From the NCBI RefSeq assembly GCF_000422805.1, contig NZ_KE383926.1:13399-77398 (forward strand): 64,000 nucleotides of DNA. The letters run 5' to 3'. Of the stretch, positions 27,750-36,148 are shown piece by piece. The stretch comes from Nocardioides halotolerans DSM 19273 (GTDB lineage: Bacteria > Actinomycetota > Actinomycetes > Propionibacteriales > Nocardioidaceae). The notes beneath the pieces are model-generated. The model made no database searches and was not told where the DNA came from. It saw nothing but the letters and a program-made list of their open reading frames with translations. The position numbers and the translations under genes are program-made. Every line of letters starts with the position of its first letter. Position 1 is the first letter of the stretch.

Positions 27750-28880
27750 GTGGACGAGTACGACGTCGCGGTGGTGGGCGCGGGGCCGGCGGGGTCGTCG
27801 GCCGCCCGCGCGGCCGCGGCGGCCGGTGCGCGCGTCGTGGTGCTCGACCGGGCGGCGTTCCCGCGCTACAAGACGTGCGGCGGCGGCCTGATCGGGCCGT
27901 CGCTGGCCGCGCTTCCCGGAACGCCGCCGACGCGCGCGTCCATCACCCGGGTCTCGCTCTCGCTGGCGGGCGGGCGGCGGCGTACGCGCACCGTCGCGGA
28001 GCCGTGCCTCCGGATGGTCACGCGCGCCGAGCTGGACGCGTGGCTGCTCCGGAGCGCGGTCGAGGCCGGCGCCGAGGCGCGGGTGCCGTGCCGGGTGGCG
28101 TCGGTCGAGGAGCGCCCCGACGGCGCGGTCGTCGAGACCGACGCCGGACCGCTGCGCGCGCAGGTGGTGATCGCCGCTGATGGGACCTCCAGCCGGCTGG
28201 CGCGTGACGTGGGGGTCCGGCTCTCGCGGGTCGACCTCGGCCTGGAGCTCGAGCTCGAGGCCGGCCCGCTCGCGGGGGAGTGGGCCGACCGCGTGCACCT
28301 CGACTGGGGGCCGATCCCCGGGTCGTACGCCTGGGTCTTCCCCAAGGGCGACACCCTCACCGTCGGCGTGATCGCGGCGAGGGGTGCGGGTGAGGCGACC
28401 CGCGCCTACCTGCGCGACGTCGTCGGGTGGCTCGGTCTCGGCGGGCTCCGGGTGCTGCAGGACACCGGACACCTGACCCGCTGCCGCACGCCGGGCTCGC
28501 CGCTGGGCTGCGGCCGGGTGCTGCTCGCCGGTGACGCGGCCGGCTTGCTGGAGCCGTGGACCCGTGAGGGCATCTCCTTCGCCACCCGCTCCGGCGCCCT
28601 GGCGGGTGTCGTGGCAGCGGGCGGCGCTCCGGGGGCGGTCGAGCGCTACCGCGCCGCCCTGTCGGCCGACCTGCTCCCCGAGATGGCCGCCGGCGAGCGC
28701 TGCCTGCGCGCGTTCGAGGCGCGCCCGTGGGCCTTCCACGAGCTGATCCGCTCGACGTCGGTGGGGTGGCGGCAGTTCAGCCGGATCACGCGCGGCGAGA
28801 CCACGCTGGCGCGCGCCGTGCGCCGGCGGCCGGTGCGCGCCGGGCTCGGGCTCCTCAGCCTCGGGTCAGCGGCGGGTTGA
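27750..28880 (+). CDS. geranylgeranyl-reductase family FAD-dependent oxidoreductase
   Basis: A flavoprotein of the geranylgeranyl reductase/PHBH fold, 376 residues. The dinucleotide-binding motif VAVVGAGPAGSSAA is at about residues 6-19, followed by FPRYKTCGGGL (the family's FxRxKxCGG motif, about 39-49); the second FAD motif is VLLAGDAAGLLEPWTREGI (about 257-275). Members reduce isoprenoid double bonds, for example in menaquinone or lipid side chains; the substrate here is unknown. Start GTG 27750. The 3' end overlaps the convergent Nudix gene by 26 bp. Confidence 0.82.
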   Translation: MDEYDVAVVGAGPAGSSAARAAAAAGARVVVLDRAAFPRYKTCGGGLIGPSLAALPGTPPTRASITRVSLSLAGGRRRTRTVAEPCLRMVTRAELDAWLLRSAVEAGAEARVPCRVASVEERPDGAVVETDAGPLRAQVVIAADGTSSRLARDVGVRLSRVDLGLELELEAGPLAGEWADRVHLDWGPIPGSYAWVFPKGDTLTVGVIAARGAGEATRAYLRDVVGWLGLGGLRVLQDTGHLTRCRTPGSPLGCGRVLLAGDAAGLLEPWTREGISFATRSGALAGVVAAGGAPGAVERYRAALSADLLPEMAAGERCLRAFEARPWAFHELIRSTSVGWRQFSRITRGETTLARAVRRRPVRAGLGLLSLGSAAG

Positions 28881-29538
28881 GCAGGTCGAGCGAGCCGCGC
28901 CGGAACAGCTGGGCCGGGCGGCCGCCGTCGCGCGTCGTCGTCTCGCCCGTCGGCACGAGGAACCCGGGCGTCTTCGACACCTTGCGGTGGAAGTTGCGCG
29001 GGTCGATCGCGGTGCCCCACACGGTCTCGTAGACCCGGCGGAGCTCCCCGATCGTGAACTCCTCGGGGCAGAAGGCGGCCGCGAGCGGGGAGTACTCGAG
29101 CTTCGCGCGGGCGCGCTCGAGAGCGTCGCCGAGGATCCGGCCGTGGTCGAAGGCGAGGCCCGGCCGCGCCGACAGCAGCGCGTCCACCGGTCGCCACTCG
29201 GCCTCGGCGGCGTCGGTGCTCGCGACCGGGCTGGTCAGGTCGGGCGCCAGGGCCAGGTAGGCGACCGTCACCGTGCGCATCCGCGGGTCGCGGCGCGGTG
29301 CGCCGTAGGTGCGGAGCTGCTCGAGGTGGAAGCCGTGCCGCAGGCCGGTCTCCTCGCGCAGCTCGCGGGCCGCGGCGGCGTCGAGGTCCTCGTCGGGACG
29401 GACGAACCCGCCCGGCAGCGCCCAGCGGCCGCGGTACGGCGCCTCGCCGCGGCGTACGACCAGGGCCGAGAGCTCGCCCGCCCTGATGGTCAGCAGCACG
29501 ACGTCCACGGTGACGGCGAACGGTGGGTGGTCGCTCAC
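28855..29538 (-). CDS. Nudix-domain transcriptional regulator, NrtR-like
   Basis: 227 residues. An N-terminal Nudix domain has the box region GGFVRPDEDLDAAAARELREETGL (about 43-66; core GGFVRPDEDL and RELREETG), and after about residue 150 there is a winged-helix-like part with EEFTIGELRRVYETVWG and RNFHRKVSKTPGFLVPTGE, characteristic of NrtR, a repressor of NAD metabolism genes that senses ADP-ribose-type ligands. The Nudix box keeps REXXEE, so catalysis is not excluded. GTG start, leaderless. It is divergent from the SPFH operon, with two identical-half-site operators between them that are likely its own targets. Confidence 0.85.
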   Translation of the reverse strand: MSDHPPFAVTVDVVLLTIRAGELSALVVRRGEAPYRGRWALPGGFVRPDEDLDAAAARELREETGLRHGFHLEQLRTYGAPRRDPRMRTVTVAYLALAPDLTSPVASTDAAEAEWRPVDALLSARPGLAFDHGRILGDALERARAKLEYSPLAAAFCPEEFTIGELRRVYETVWGTAIDPRNFHRKVSKTPGFLVPTGETTTRDGGRPAQLFRRGSLDLLNPPLTRG

Positions 29539-29544
29539 GCGGCC

Positions 29545-29550
29545 AGCCTA
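29545..29550 (-). promoter_or_regulatory. -10 element of the Nudix regulator gene
   Basis: TAGGCT on the minus strand, 6 nt before the GTG start, without a Shine-Dalgarno: a probable leaderless promoter. The operator at 29559-29575 lies just upstream, over the expected spacer/-35 zone, which fits autoregulation. Confidence 0.5.
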
Positions 29551-29558
29551 GACCATCG

Positions 29559-29575
29559 ATCGTCAATTTGACGAG
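29559..29575. promoter_or_regulatory. palindromic operator 1 (ATCGTC-N5-GACGAG)
   Basis: ATCGTC AATTT GACGAG; its core TCGTCAA-T-TTGACGA is a perfect palindrome. It covers TTGACG (29568-29573), the putative -35 of the SPFH operon, and the promoter region of the Nudix gene. The same half-sites with the same 5-nt spacer recur 36 bp downstream. Confidence 0.65.
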
Positions 29576-29596
29576 AAGGGATGCGAGGCGCATTAT
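29568..29596 (+). promoter_or_regulatory. promoter of the SPFH/NAD-kinase-like operon
   Basis: TTGACG (29568-29573), a 17-bp spacer and CATTAT (29591-29596) form a plausible sigma-70-type promoter 30 bp before the ATG at 29626. Operator 1 overlaps the -35 and operator 2 overlaps the -10, the expected layout for repression. Confidence 0.5.
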
Positions 29597-29611
29597 CGTC
29601 GTATCGACGAT
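29595..29611. promoter_or_regulatory. palindromic operator 2 (ATCGTC-N5-GACGAT)
   Basis: ATCGTC GTATC GACGAT; the inverted repeat extends to nine bases on each side (29593-29613). It is 36 bp from operator 1, has the same half-sites and spacing, and lies between the -10 and the ribosome binding site (AAGGAGAG) of the SPFH gene. The Nudix regulator is the obvious candidate ligand. Confidence 0.65.
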
Positions 29612-29625
29612 AAAGGAGAGATGAG

Positions 29626-30636
29626 ATGGCTGTCATCGTTCGCTACCCGTTCTGCCGTCACCTGCGGGGGACCGAGACCACCTACGTGCGGCACCTCCGC
29701 AACGGTCGGGTGGTCCACGAGGGGATCGGGGGCTCGTTCTGGTTCCGGCCGCTGAGCGCGGTCCTGTCCGAGGTGCCCGTCGACGACCGCGAGCTGCCGC
29801 TGCAGTTCCACGCGCAGACGCTCGACTTCCAGGACGTCGCCGTGCAGGCGTCGGTGACCTACCGCCTCGACCCCGCGGTCGCGGCCGAGCGCATCGACTT
29901 CTCGATCAGCCCCGAGAACGGGCTCTACCTCGCCACCCCGCTGTCGCAGGTAGCGACGATCCTCGCCGAGACGACGCAGCAGCACGCGCTGGGCGTGCTG
30001 GCGCGGGCGACGCTCACCCAGGCGCTCACCGACGGGGTGATGGCGGTCCGCGACGCGGTGAGCGAGGGTCTGGCCGGCGACAGCCGACTGGCCGAGACCG
30101 GCATCAGCGTGGTCGGGACCCGCGTCGTGGCGATCCGGCCCGAGCCCGAGGTGGAGCGGGCGCTGCAGACGCCAACCCGCGAGCAGCTGCAGGCGGAGTC
30201 GGACCGGGCGACCTACGAACGACGGGCGCTGGCCGTCGAGCGGGAGCGCGCGATCGCCGAGAACGAGCTCCAGAACCAGATCGAGCTCGCCCGCCGCGAG
30301 GAGCAGCTGGTCGCCCAGAACGGTCTCAACGGCCGCCGGTCGGCCGAGGAGGCCGCGGCCGCCGACGAGATCCGGGTCGGCGCCGAGGCGGCTCGCTCCC
30401 AGCGGCTCGAGGCGGCGCGGGCGGAGGGCATCCGGCTGGTCGGCGAGGCCGAGGGGGCCAGCGAGGCGGCCCGGCTGGCGGCGTACCGCGAGCTGTCGGA
30501 GAACGTCCTCCTGGCGCTCGCGCTCAAGGAGCTGGCCGCCAACCTGCCCAGCATCGAGCACCTGGTGCTGACGCCCGACCTGCTCACGTCGGTGGCCGCG
30601 CGGTTCGGCCAGCGCACGGAGGAGCTCGCGCGATGA
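29626..30636 (+). CDS. SPFH/band-7 domain protein
   Basis: 336 residues. The N-terminal half (about 1-190) is an SPFH/band-7 domain, seen in PVDDRELPLQFHAQTLDFQDV and VQASVTYRLDPAVAAERI, followed by a long Glu/Arg/Ala-rich coiled coil (about 185-300) with a flotillin-like pattern, and a short hydrophobic end. No clear transmembrane helix precedes the SPFH domain, so it is probably a peripheral or cytoplasmic oligomeric scaffold. Its ATG has AAGGAGAG upstream; its stop overlaps the next gene (ATGA), so the two products are probably made together. Confidence 0.8.
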   Translation: MAVIVRYPFCRHLRGTETTYVRHLRNGRVVHEGIGGSFWFRPLSAVLSEVPVDDRELPLQFHAQTLDFQDVAVQASVTYRLDPAVAAERIDFSISPENGLYLATPLSQVATILAETTQQHALGVLARATLTQALTDGVMAVRDAVSEGLAGDSRLAETGISVVGTRVVAIRPEPEVERALQTPTREQLQAESDRATYERRALAVERERAIAENELQNQIELARREEQLVAQNGLNGRRSAEEAAAADEIRVGAEAARSQRLEAARAEGIRLVGEAEGASEAARLAAYRELSENVLLALALKELAANLPSIEHLVLTPDLLTSVAARFGQRTEELAR

Positions 30637-31523
30637 GCCTCGCGCCCCGGGTGGTGCTGGTCCACAGGCGGTCGGAGTACGACGAGCTGGTGGGCCGGCA
30701 CGGGTCGCACGGACAGGCGGCCTTCTTCCTGTCCTCGCGAGGCCGCGACATCACCGAGGTGGTGTCGCGGCACGAGGCCCAGGCCGAGGCCGTGCGCGTG
30801 GTCTCGGCCGCGATCCCGGTCAGCTGGCGGCGCGGCGAGGTCGAGCGCGAGGACCTGTCGCGCTTCCTCTTCGCGCCGGAGGACGTCGTGGTCGTGGTCG
30901 GCCAGGACGGCCTGGTGCCGAACGTCGCGAAGTACCTCGCCGGGCAGCCCGTCATCGGCATCGACCCCGAGCCCGGTCGCAACCCCGGCGTGCTGGTCCG
31001 CCACCCCGCCGCCGACGCCGGCTCGCTGCTCCTCGCCGTGGTCGCCGGCGAGCTCCCGCAGGCCGCGCTGACGATGGTGGTCGCGGAGGCCGACGACGGC
31101 CAGCACCTGGTCGCGCTCAACGAGATCTTCGTCGGGCACGCCAGCCACCAGACGGCGCGCTACACCGTGACCGTGCCCGGAGGTGCCTCCGAGCGGCAGG
31201 CGTCGTCCGGACTGGTCATCGGCACAGCCACCGGCGCCACCGGGTGGTGCTCGTCGATCTGGCGCGAGCGGCACAGCACGCTCGCCCTCCCGTCGCCGGT
31301 CGAGCCCGCGCTCGCGTGGTTCACCCGGGAGGCGTGGGTCTCCCCGGTCACCGGCGACACGCTCACCGAGGGCCGCCTCGGTGCGGAGCCCCTACTCGTC
31401 ACCGTCGAGTCCAACCGGCTGGTCGCCTTCGGCGACGGCATCGAGGACGACCACCTCACCCTCGGCTGGGGCCAGCAGCTGCGGATCGGCCTGGCCGACC
31501 GGGCGCTCCACCTCGTGGTCTGA
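30633..31523 (+). CDS. divergent NAD-kinase-fold protein
   Basis: 296 residues. The order of motifs follows ATP-NAD kinases: VVVVVGQDGLVPNVAKYL (about 87-104) at the place of the GGDGT loop, NEIFVGHASHQTARYTV (about 157-173) matching the NE-containing motif, and SSGLVIGTATGATGWCSSIW (about 189-208) at the place of the DG...TPTGSTAY motif. Key residues differ (GQDGL for GGDGT, TATGATGW for TPTGSTAY), so it may bind NAD-type ligands without normal kinase activity. It is translationally coupled to the SPFH gene and divergent from an NrtR-like regulator, which supports a link to NAD. Function remains unproven. Confidence 0.7.
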   Translation: MSLAPRVVLVHRRSEYDELVGRHGSHGQAAFFLSSRGRDITEVVSRHEAQAEAVRVVSAAIPVSWRRGEVEREDLSRFLFAPEDVVVVVGQDGLVPNVAKYLAGQPVIGIDPEPGRNPGVLVRHPAADAGSLLLAVVAGELPQAALTMVVAEADDGQHLVALNEIFVGHASHQTARYTVTVPGGASERQASSGLVIGTATGATGWCSSIWRERHSTLALPSPVEPALAWFTREAWVSPVTGDTLTEGRLGAEPLLVTVESNRLVAFGDGIEDDHLTLGWGQQLRIGLADRALHLVV

Positions 31524-31538
31524 GTCTCGCCGCGCGGG

Positions 31539-32381
<843 letters not shown>

Positions 32382-32389
32382 AGGTACAT

Positions 32390-32422
32390 GATGTCCTGAG
32401 AGGGGGAGCAGGGCAGGACATC
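32390..32422. promoter_or_regulatory. inverted repeat in the divergent sigma/anti-sigma promoter region
   Basis: GATGTCCTG (32390-32398) and CAGGACATC (32414-32422) form a perfect 9-bp inverted repeat with a 15-bp spacer in the 64-bp gap between the anti-sigma-like gene and the sigma gene. It may be an operator shared by both promoters or a short hairpin in the sigma leader. Confidence 0.45.
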
Positions 32423-32445
32423 GCTCGCGGAGCAGGGGAGTCGAG

Positions 32446-33042
32446 GTGACGGGACGGGGACCGGACGAGCTGGTCTCCCTCGCGCGCGCCGGTGACCAGC
32501 TCGCCTGGAAGCAGCTCTACCAGCGCGACGCGGGCAGGCTGGTCGCGTGGCTGAGGTGGCTGCCGCGCCCGGACGGCGCGGTCGCCGACGAGGACGTCGC
32601 CGCGCAGGCGTGGCTGACGGCGGCCACGAAGATCCACGAGTTCCGCGGCTCCGACGACGACTTCACCGGCTGGCTCTTCGGGATCGCCCGGCACCACGCC
32701 CTCAACGACTACCGGCGCGGCGTACGCCGGCAGACGCGGCCCGCGGACGTCGTACGACTCGAGACCTCCTCCGTCGAGGCGGAGCGCGACCTCGGGCTGG
32801 TCGAGGACCACGACGCCACCCGCCGGCTGCTCGCCCTCCTCAGCCCGCGCGAGGCCGAGGTCATCGCGTGCATCGACGTCGCCGGCCTCGACGTGCGCGC
32901 CACGGCGACGGCCCTCGGCATGAGTGCCAGCGCGGTGCGGGTGGCCCGGCACCGCGGCCTCGCGCGGTTGCGCCGACTCCTGGAGGCGAACGACGCGCCC
33001 GACGCGGCGTCGGTGACGCCCGTGGAGGGCTCCGCGGGCTGA
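32446..33042 (+). CDS. ECF-type RNA polymerase sigma factor
   Basis: 198 residues of the sigma-70 ECF group. Region 2 spans about residues 20-90, with ARAGDQLAWKQLYQRDAGRL, DVAAQAWLTAATKIHEFRG and FTGWLFGIARHHALNDYRR. Region 4 spans about 125-180, with LSPREAEVIACIDVAGLDV and MSASAVRVARHRGLARLRRLL as the helix-turn-helix. GTG start with GGGGAG upstream. It is divergent from the membrane protein that probably controls it and lies upstream of the gas vesicle cluster, which it might regulate; no matching promoter motif was established. Confidence 0.88.
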   Translation: MTGRGPDELVSLARAGDQLAWKQLYQRDAGRLVAWLRWLPRPDGAVADEDVAAQAWLTAATKIHEFRGSDDDFTGWLFGIARHHALNDYRRGVRRQTRPADVVRLETSSVEAERDLGLVEDHDATRRLLALLSPREAEVIACIDVAGLDVRATATALGMSASAVRVARHRGLARLRRLLEANDAPDAASVTPVEGSAG

Positions 33043-33404
33043 CGGACGCCGTCGCGGCATCCCGAGCCGGCGGCCGGATGTCGGCCGGATGTAACGCTCC
33101 GCAGCGCCGGCGACATGGCAGGAGTGAGCCACTCGTGGCTCCTGGGGTCGTCGGCCCTCCCAGACAGGTCGACGACGTGGCCCGGCGGTTGACCCCATGG
33201 TGACCGCCGGGCCACCCGGCCCCGGACCCGGCCGCATCCCTGCGGAGCGCAGCGCGCGGCCGCCTCTCGCATGAACCACATGATGCTGGGTACTTCGGCT
33301 GCGGAGGGTGCTTGTCTGGGGACAGGGTCGCCCTCATTGCGGCCCGTCAGTGCCTGAGGGAGTGCGCCGTCGTTCGACGGTGACAGGCATTGAGAGGGAG
33401 CAGC
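33043..33404. other. 362-bp gap before the gas vesicle cluster
   Basis: No gene is evident. It contains a short hairpin GAGCCAC/GTGGCTC (near 33125-33141), a strong 13-bp stem terminator (33177-33215) and, in its last 150 bp, the presumed gas vesicle promoter. No reliable -35/-10 pair was found. GAGAGGGAG before 33405 is the ribosome binding site. Confidence 0.5.
33177..33215. terminator. hairpin terminator after the sigma factor gene
   Basis: GTGGCCCGGCGGT (33177-33189) pairs perfectly over 13 bp with ACCGCCGGGCCAC (33203-33215) across a 13-nt loop, separating the sigma gene from the gas vesicle cluster. Confidence 0.65.
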
Positions 33405-34355
33405 ATGTCCGCAGCCAGAGTTGGGCTCGGGGTGGCCGCCGGCTACCTGCTGGGCCGTACCAAGAAGATGCGCTTGGCCATCACGCTCGGCAGTATGATC
33501 GCCGGTCAGCGGATCGCCACCAGTCCCGTCGGGATGCTCCGGCAGGCCAGTCAGCTGGCGGAGAAGAACCCGCAGCTCGCCGAGCTGCAGCAACGGATCA
33601 CCGGCGAGCTCTTCGACGCCGCCCGGTCCGCTGCCGTCGCCTCGGCCACCTCGCGGATCGAGTCGTTCAACGAGGCTCTCCTCGGGCGCGGCGACAAGAG
33701 CGACGACGACGAGTACGACGACGAGGACGAGTACGACGACGAGTACGACTCCGACGAGGAGGACTCGGAGGAGGAGGAACCGGAGGAGGGCGACGAGGGC
33801 GCGGAGGACGAGCTCGACGACGCCGACGGGGACGACTCCGACGAGGACGGCGACGACGACGAGGACGAGCAGGACGAGCTCGCTTCCCGGCGCTCCCGCG
33901 CTCGATCGAGCGGCTCGCGGTCGAGCGGCTCTCGGTCGAGCGGCTCTCGGTCGAGGAAGGCCTCGAAGCGGCCTGCCAAGAAGGTGTCCGCGAGCAGGTC
34001 GGCGAGCAAGAAGGCCCCGGCCACGCGGTCGACGGCCAAGAAGTCGGCGGCCAAGAAGTCGTCGCCCTCGAGGTCGACTGCCACGAAGTCGACGGCCAAG
34101 AAGTCGTCGCCCTCGAGCTCCACGGCCAAGAAGTCCACCGCGAAGAAGTCCACCGCGAAGAAGTCGGCGGCGAAGACGTCGAGCGGCACGAGGTCGGCCG
34201 CGAAGAAGTCGACCGCGAAGAAGTCGACCGCGAAGAAGGCCCCGGCCAGGAAGTCGACGGCCAAGAAGTCGCCGCCGAGCAAGACGGCGAAGAAGGCTCC
34301 CGCCAAGAAGACCTCGGCGAAGAAGACCTCCAGCCGCAGCACGAGCGGGCGGTGA
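33405..34355 (+). CDS. gas vesicle cluster protein with acidic and Lys/Ser-repeat tail
   Basis: 316 residues. The N-terminal part (about 1-100) has a small glycine-rich amphipathic segment (GLGVAAGYLLGRTKKMRLAITLG) and a helical region. A nearly pure Asp/Glu stretch follows (about 100-165), then RSSGS repeats (about 168-187), then AKKS/TAKKS repeats to the end, resembling histone H1 or HU tails. The first gene of the gas vesicle cluster; similar proteins head actinobacterial gvp clusters (GvpT-like is only a guess). The tail could bind nucleic acid or the acidic tails of partner proteins. ATG at 33405, with GAGAGGGAG upstream. Confidence 0.7.
   Translation: MSAARVGLGVAAGYLLGRTKKMRLAITLGSMIAGQRIATSPVGMLRQASQLAEKNPQLAELQQRITGELFDAARSAAVASATSRIESFNEALLGRGDKSDDDEYDDEDEYDDEYDSDEEDSEEEEPEEGDEGAEDELDDADGDDSDEDGDDDEDEQDELASRRSRARSSGSRSSGSRSSGSRSRKASKRPAKKVSASRSASKKAPATRSTAKKSAAKKSSPSRSTATKSTAKKSSPSSSTAKKSTAKKSTAKKSAAKTSSGTRSAAKKSTAKKSTAKKAPARKSTAKKSPPSKTAKKAPAKKTSAKKTSSRSTSGR
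33896..34340. repeat. tandem repeats encoding RSSGS and AKKS units
   Basis: Within the preceding gene: 15-bp units GAGCGGCTCTCGGTC (about 33909-33955, encoding SGSRS), then many 9-18-bp units around GCCAAGAAGTCG and ACCGCGAAGAAGTCC to about 34340. Near-identity between neighbours indicates recent repeat expansion. Confidence 0.8.
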
Positions 34356-34360
34356 TCGGG

Positions 34361-35689
34361 ATGGCTGAGAAGAACTCGGGCATGGATGCCCTCAAGGACG
34401 CCTCGCAGCAGCTGCTCGGGACGCTCGGCGACCGCGCGCTGTCGGAGGCGCACGACCGCATCGGCGGCCTCACCGACAAGCTCGGTGGCATCGCGGGCGG
34501 CGGGCCGGCGGGCCAGGCGCTCGCCAAGGGCGCGAAGGCCAAGGCCGAGGGCGGCAGCGGCCTCCTCGGCGGTGTGAAGGGCGCCGTGTCCGGGGTCAAG
34601 GACAAGGTCGTCGACACCGTCACCGGAGGCGGCGGCGGCAAGGGCAAGGGCGGCGACGCGACCTCCTCGACCAACATCATCGAGTCGATCGACGTCGGCG
34701 TACCACTCTCGGTCGCCTACAACCAGTGGACCGAGTTCGGCTCCTTCCCGAGCTTCATGAAGAAGGTCGAGAACGTCGACGCGGAGTCGGAGGAGAAGCT
34801 CACCTTCAAGGCGCAGATCTTCCTCAGTCACCGGACGTGGGAGGCGACCGTCCTGGAGCAGGTCCCTGACGAGCGGATCGTGTGGCGCTCGAAGGGCGAG
34901 AAGGGGCACGTCGACGGGGCGGTGACGTTCCACGAGCTGGCGCCCAACCTGACCCGGATCCTCGTCGTCCTCGAGTACTACCCCCAGGGGCTGTTCGAGA
35001 AGACGGGCAACCTGTGGCGGGCGCAGGGTCGCCGGGCGCGTGCCGAGCTCAGGCACTTCCGCCGTCACGTCATGACCCGCACGGTGCTCGACCCGGACGA
35101 GGTCGAGGGCTGGCGCGGCGTGATCCACGACGGCGAGGTCGTCGAGTCGCACGAGGAGCACGTGCAGCGCGAGGAGGAGGAAGCCGACTCCGGCGAGGAC
35201 GGAGCGGGGGACGAGTACGACGACGAGTACGACGAGTCCGACGACGAGAGCGGCGAGATCGACGGCGAGGACGACGACGAGGCCGACGACGAGCCCGAGG
35301 ACGAGTACGACGAGGACGAGTACGACGACGAGGGCGCCGACGACGAGGACGACGAAGCCGAGGACGACGAAGCCGAGGACGACGAGCCCGAGGACGAGTA
35401 CGACGAGGACGAGTACGACGACGAGGGCGCCGACGACGAGGACGACGAAGCCGAGGACGACGAAGCGGAGGACGACGAGCCGGAGGACGAGTACGACGAG
35501 GACGAGTACGACGACGAGGACGACGCCGAGGGCGAGGACGACGAGCCCGAGGACGACGAGCCCGAGGACGACTACGACGACTACGAGGAGGACGAGGAGG
35601 ACGTCGAGGAGGACGCGGACGACGTGGACGACGTCGACGACGAGGACGAGCCCACCGGGCGCCGGAGCTCCCGGCGCCGCGCGAGCTGA
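34361..35689 (+). CDS. SRPBCC-domain gas vesicle cluster protein with long acidic tail
   Basis: 442 residues. N-terminus: about 100 helical, Gly/Ala/Lys-rich residues. Residues about 105-238 form an SRPBCC (START/Bet v1-like) domain: ESIDVGVPLSVAYNQWTEFG, FPSFMKKVENVD, ERIVWRSKGEKGHVDGAVTF. From about 265 on the protein is almost only Asp, Glu, Tyr and a few other residues, including three 31-residue repeats. It resembles the SRPBCC protein found in other actinobacterial gvp clusters (GvpZ-like by position). The ATG at 34361 is used; GTG 34352 overlaps the previous stop (GTGA) and is also possible. Confidence 0.75.
   Translation: MAEKNSGMDALKDASQQLLGTLGDRALSEAHDRIGGLTDKLGGIAGGGPAGQALAKGAKAKAEGGSGLLGGVKGAVSGVKDKVVDTVTGGGGGKGKGGDATSSTNIIESIDVGVPLSVAYNQWTEFGSFPSFMKKVENVDAESEEKLTFKAQIFLSHRTWEATVLEQVPDERIVWRSKGEKGHVDGAVTFHELAPNLTRILVVLEYYPQGLFEKTGNLWRAQGRRARAELRHFRRHVMTRTVLDPDEVEGWRGVIHDGEVVESHEEHVQREEEEADSGEDGAGDEYDDEYDESDDESGEIDGEDDDEADDEPEDEYDEDEYDDEGADDEDDEAEDDEAEDDEPEDEYDEDEYDDEGADDEDDEAEDDEAEDDEPEDEYDEDEYDDEDDAEGEDDEPEDDEPEDDYDDYEEDEEDVEEDADDVDDVDDEDEPTGRRSSRRRAS
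35285..35563. repeat. three 93-bp tandem repeats encoding an acidic tail
   Basis: Units begin GACGACGAGCC at 35285, 35378 and 35471. Each encodes 31 residues of the type DDEPEDEYDEDEYDDEGADD; the third diverges after about 60 bp. Copies one and two are nearly identical at the DNA level, indicating recent duplication. Confidence 0.85.
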
Positions 35690-35716
35690 CGCCGACCGGA
35701 CCGAAGGAGATCAGCA

Positions 35717-36148
35717 ATGACCACCCAGACCTCGTCCCGCCGGAGCGGGGGCGGCTACCTCGAGCGTCCCGCTCCCAGCGGCCTGGCCGACGTCGTCGAG
35801 ACGATCCTGGACAAGGGCATCGTGATCGACGCCTACGTCCGGGTGTCGCTCGTGGGCATCGAGCTGCTCACCGTCGACGCGCGCATCGTGATCGCGAGCG
35901 TGGACACCTACCTGCGCTTCGCCGAGGCCACCAACCGTCTCGACCTCTACGAGAAGGGCGGGAAGGACCTGAGCGAGGCCATCGGCGACCTCCAGGAGAC
36001 CGGTGCCGCCAAGAAGGTGGGAGGTGCCGTCCGTGGTGCGAAGAAGGCGCTCACCGGCTCCTCGCGCGACGATGATGACGACGACGACCGCGACGAGCGG
36101 CCGCGGAAGCGGTCCTCGTCCCGGCGGCGGGAGTCCTCACGTGGCTGA
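35717..36148 (+). CDS. gvpA: gas vesicle structural protein GvpA with basic C-terminal tail
   Basis: GvpA is the small amphipathic protein that forms the ribbed gas vesicle shell. Residues about 20-78 are the complete family core: SGLADVVETILDKGIVIDAY, VRVSLVGIELLTVDARIVIA and SVDTYLRFAEATNRLDL. Typical GvpA ends near there; this product continues to 143 residues with a helix (about 80-110), an Asp run and a basic RKRSSSRRRESSRG end. The extra tail is unusual for a shell protein. AAGGAG lies upstream of the ATG; the stop overlaps gvpF. Confidence 0.9.
   Translation: MTTQTSSRRSGGGYLERPAPSGLADVVETILDKGIVIDAYVRVSLVGIELLTVDARIVIASVDTYLRFAEATNRLDLYEKGGKDLSEAIGDLQETGAAKKVGGAVRGAKKALTGSSRDDDDDDDRDERPRKRSSSRRRESSRG

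Noticed and set aside
33308..34351. An open frame running into the SRPBCC gene through the 33405 gene in another frame
   Set aside because: Its translation in this part is a frame-shifted reading of Asp/Glu and AKKS repeats; the conserved protein begins only at 34352/34361.
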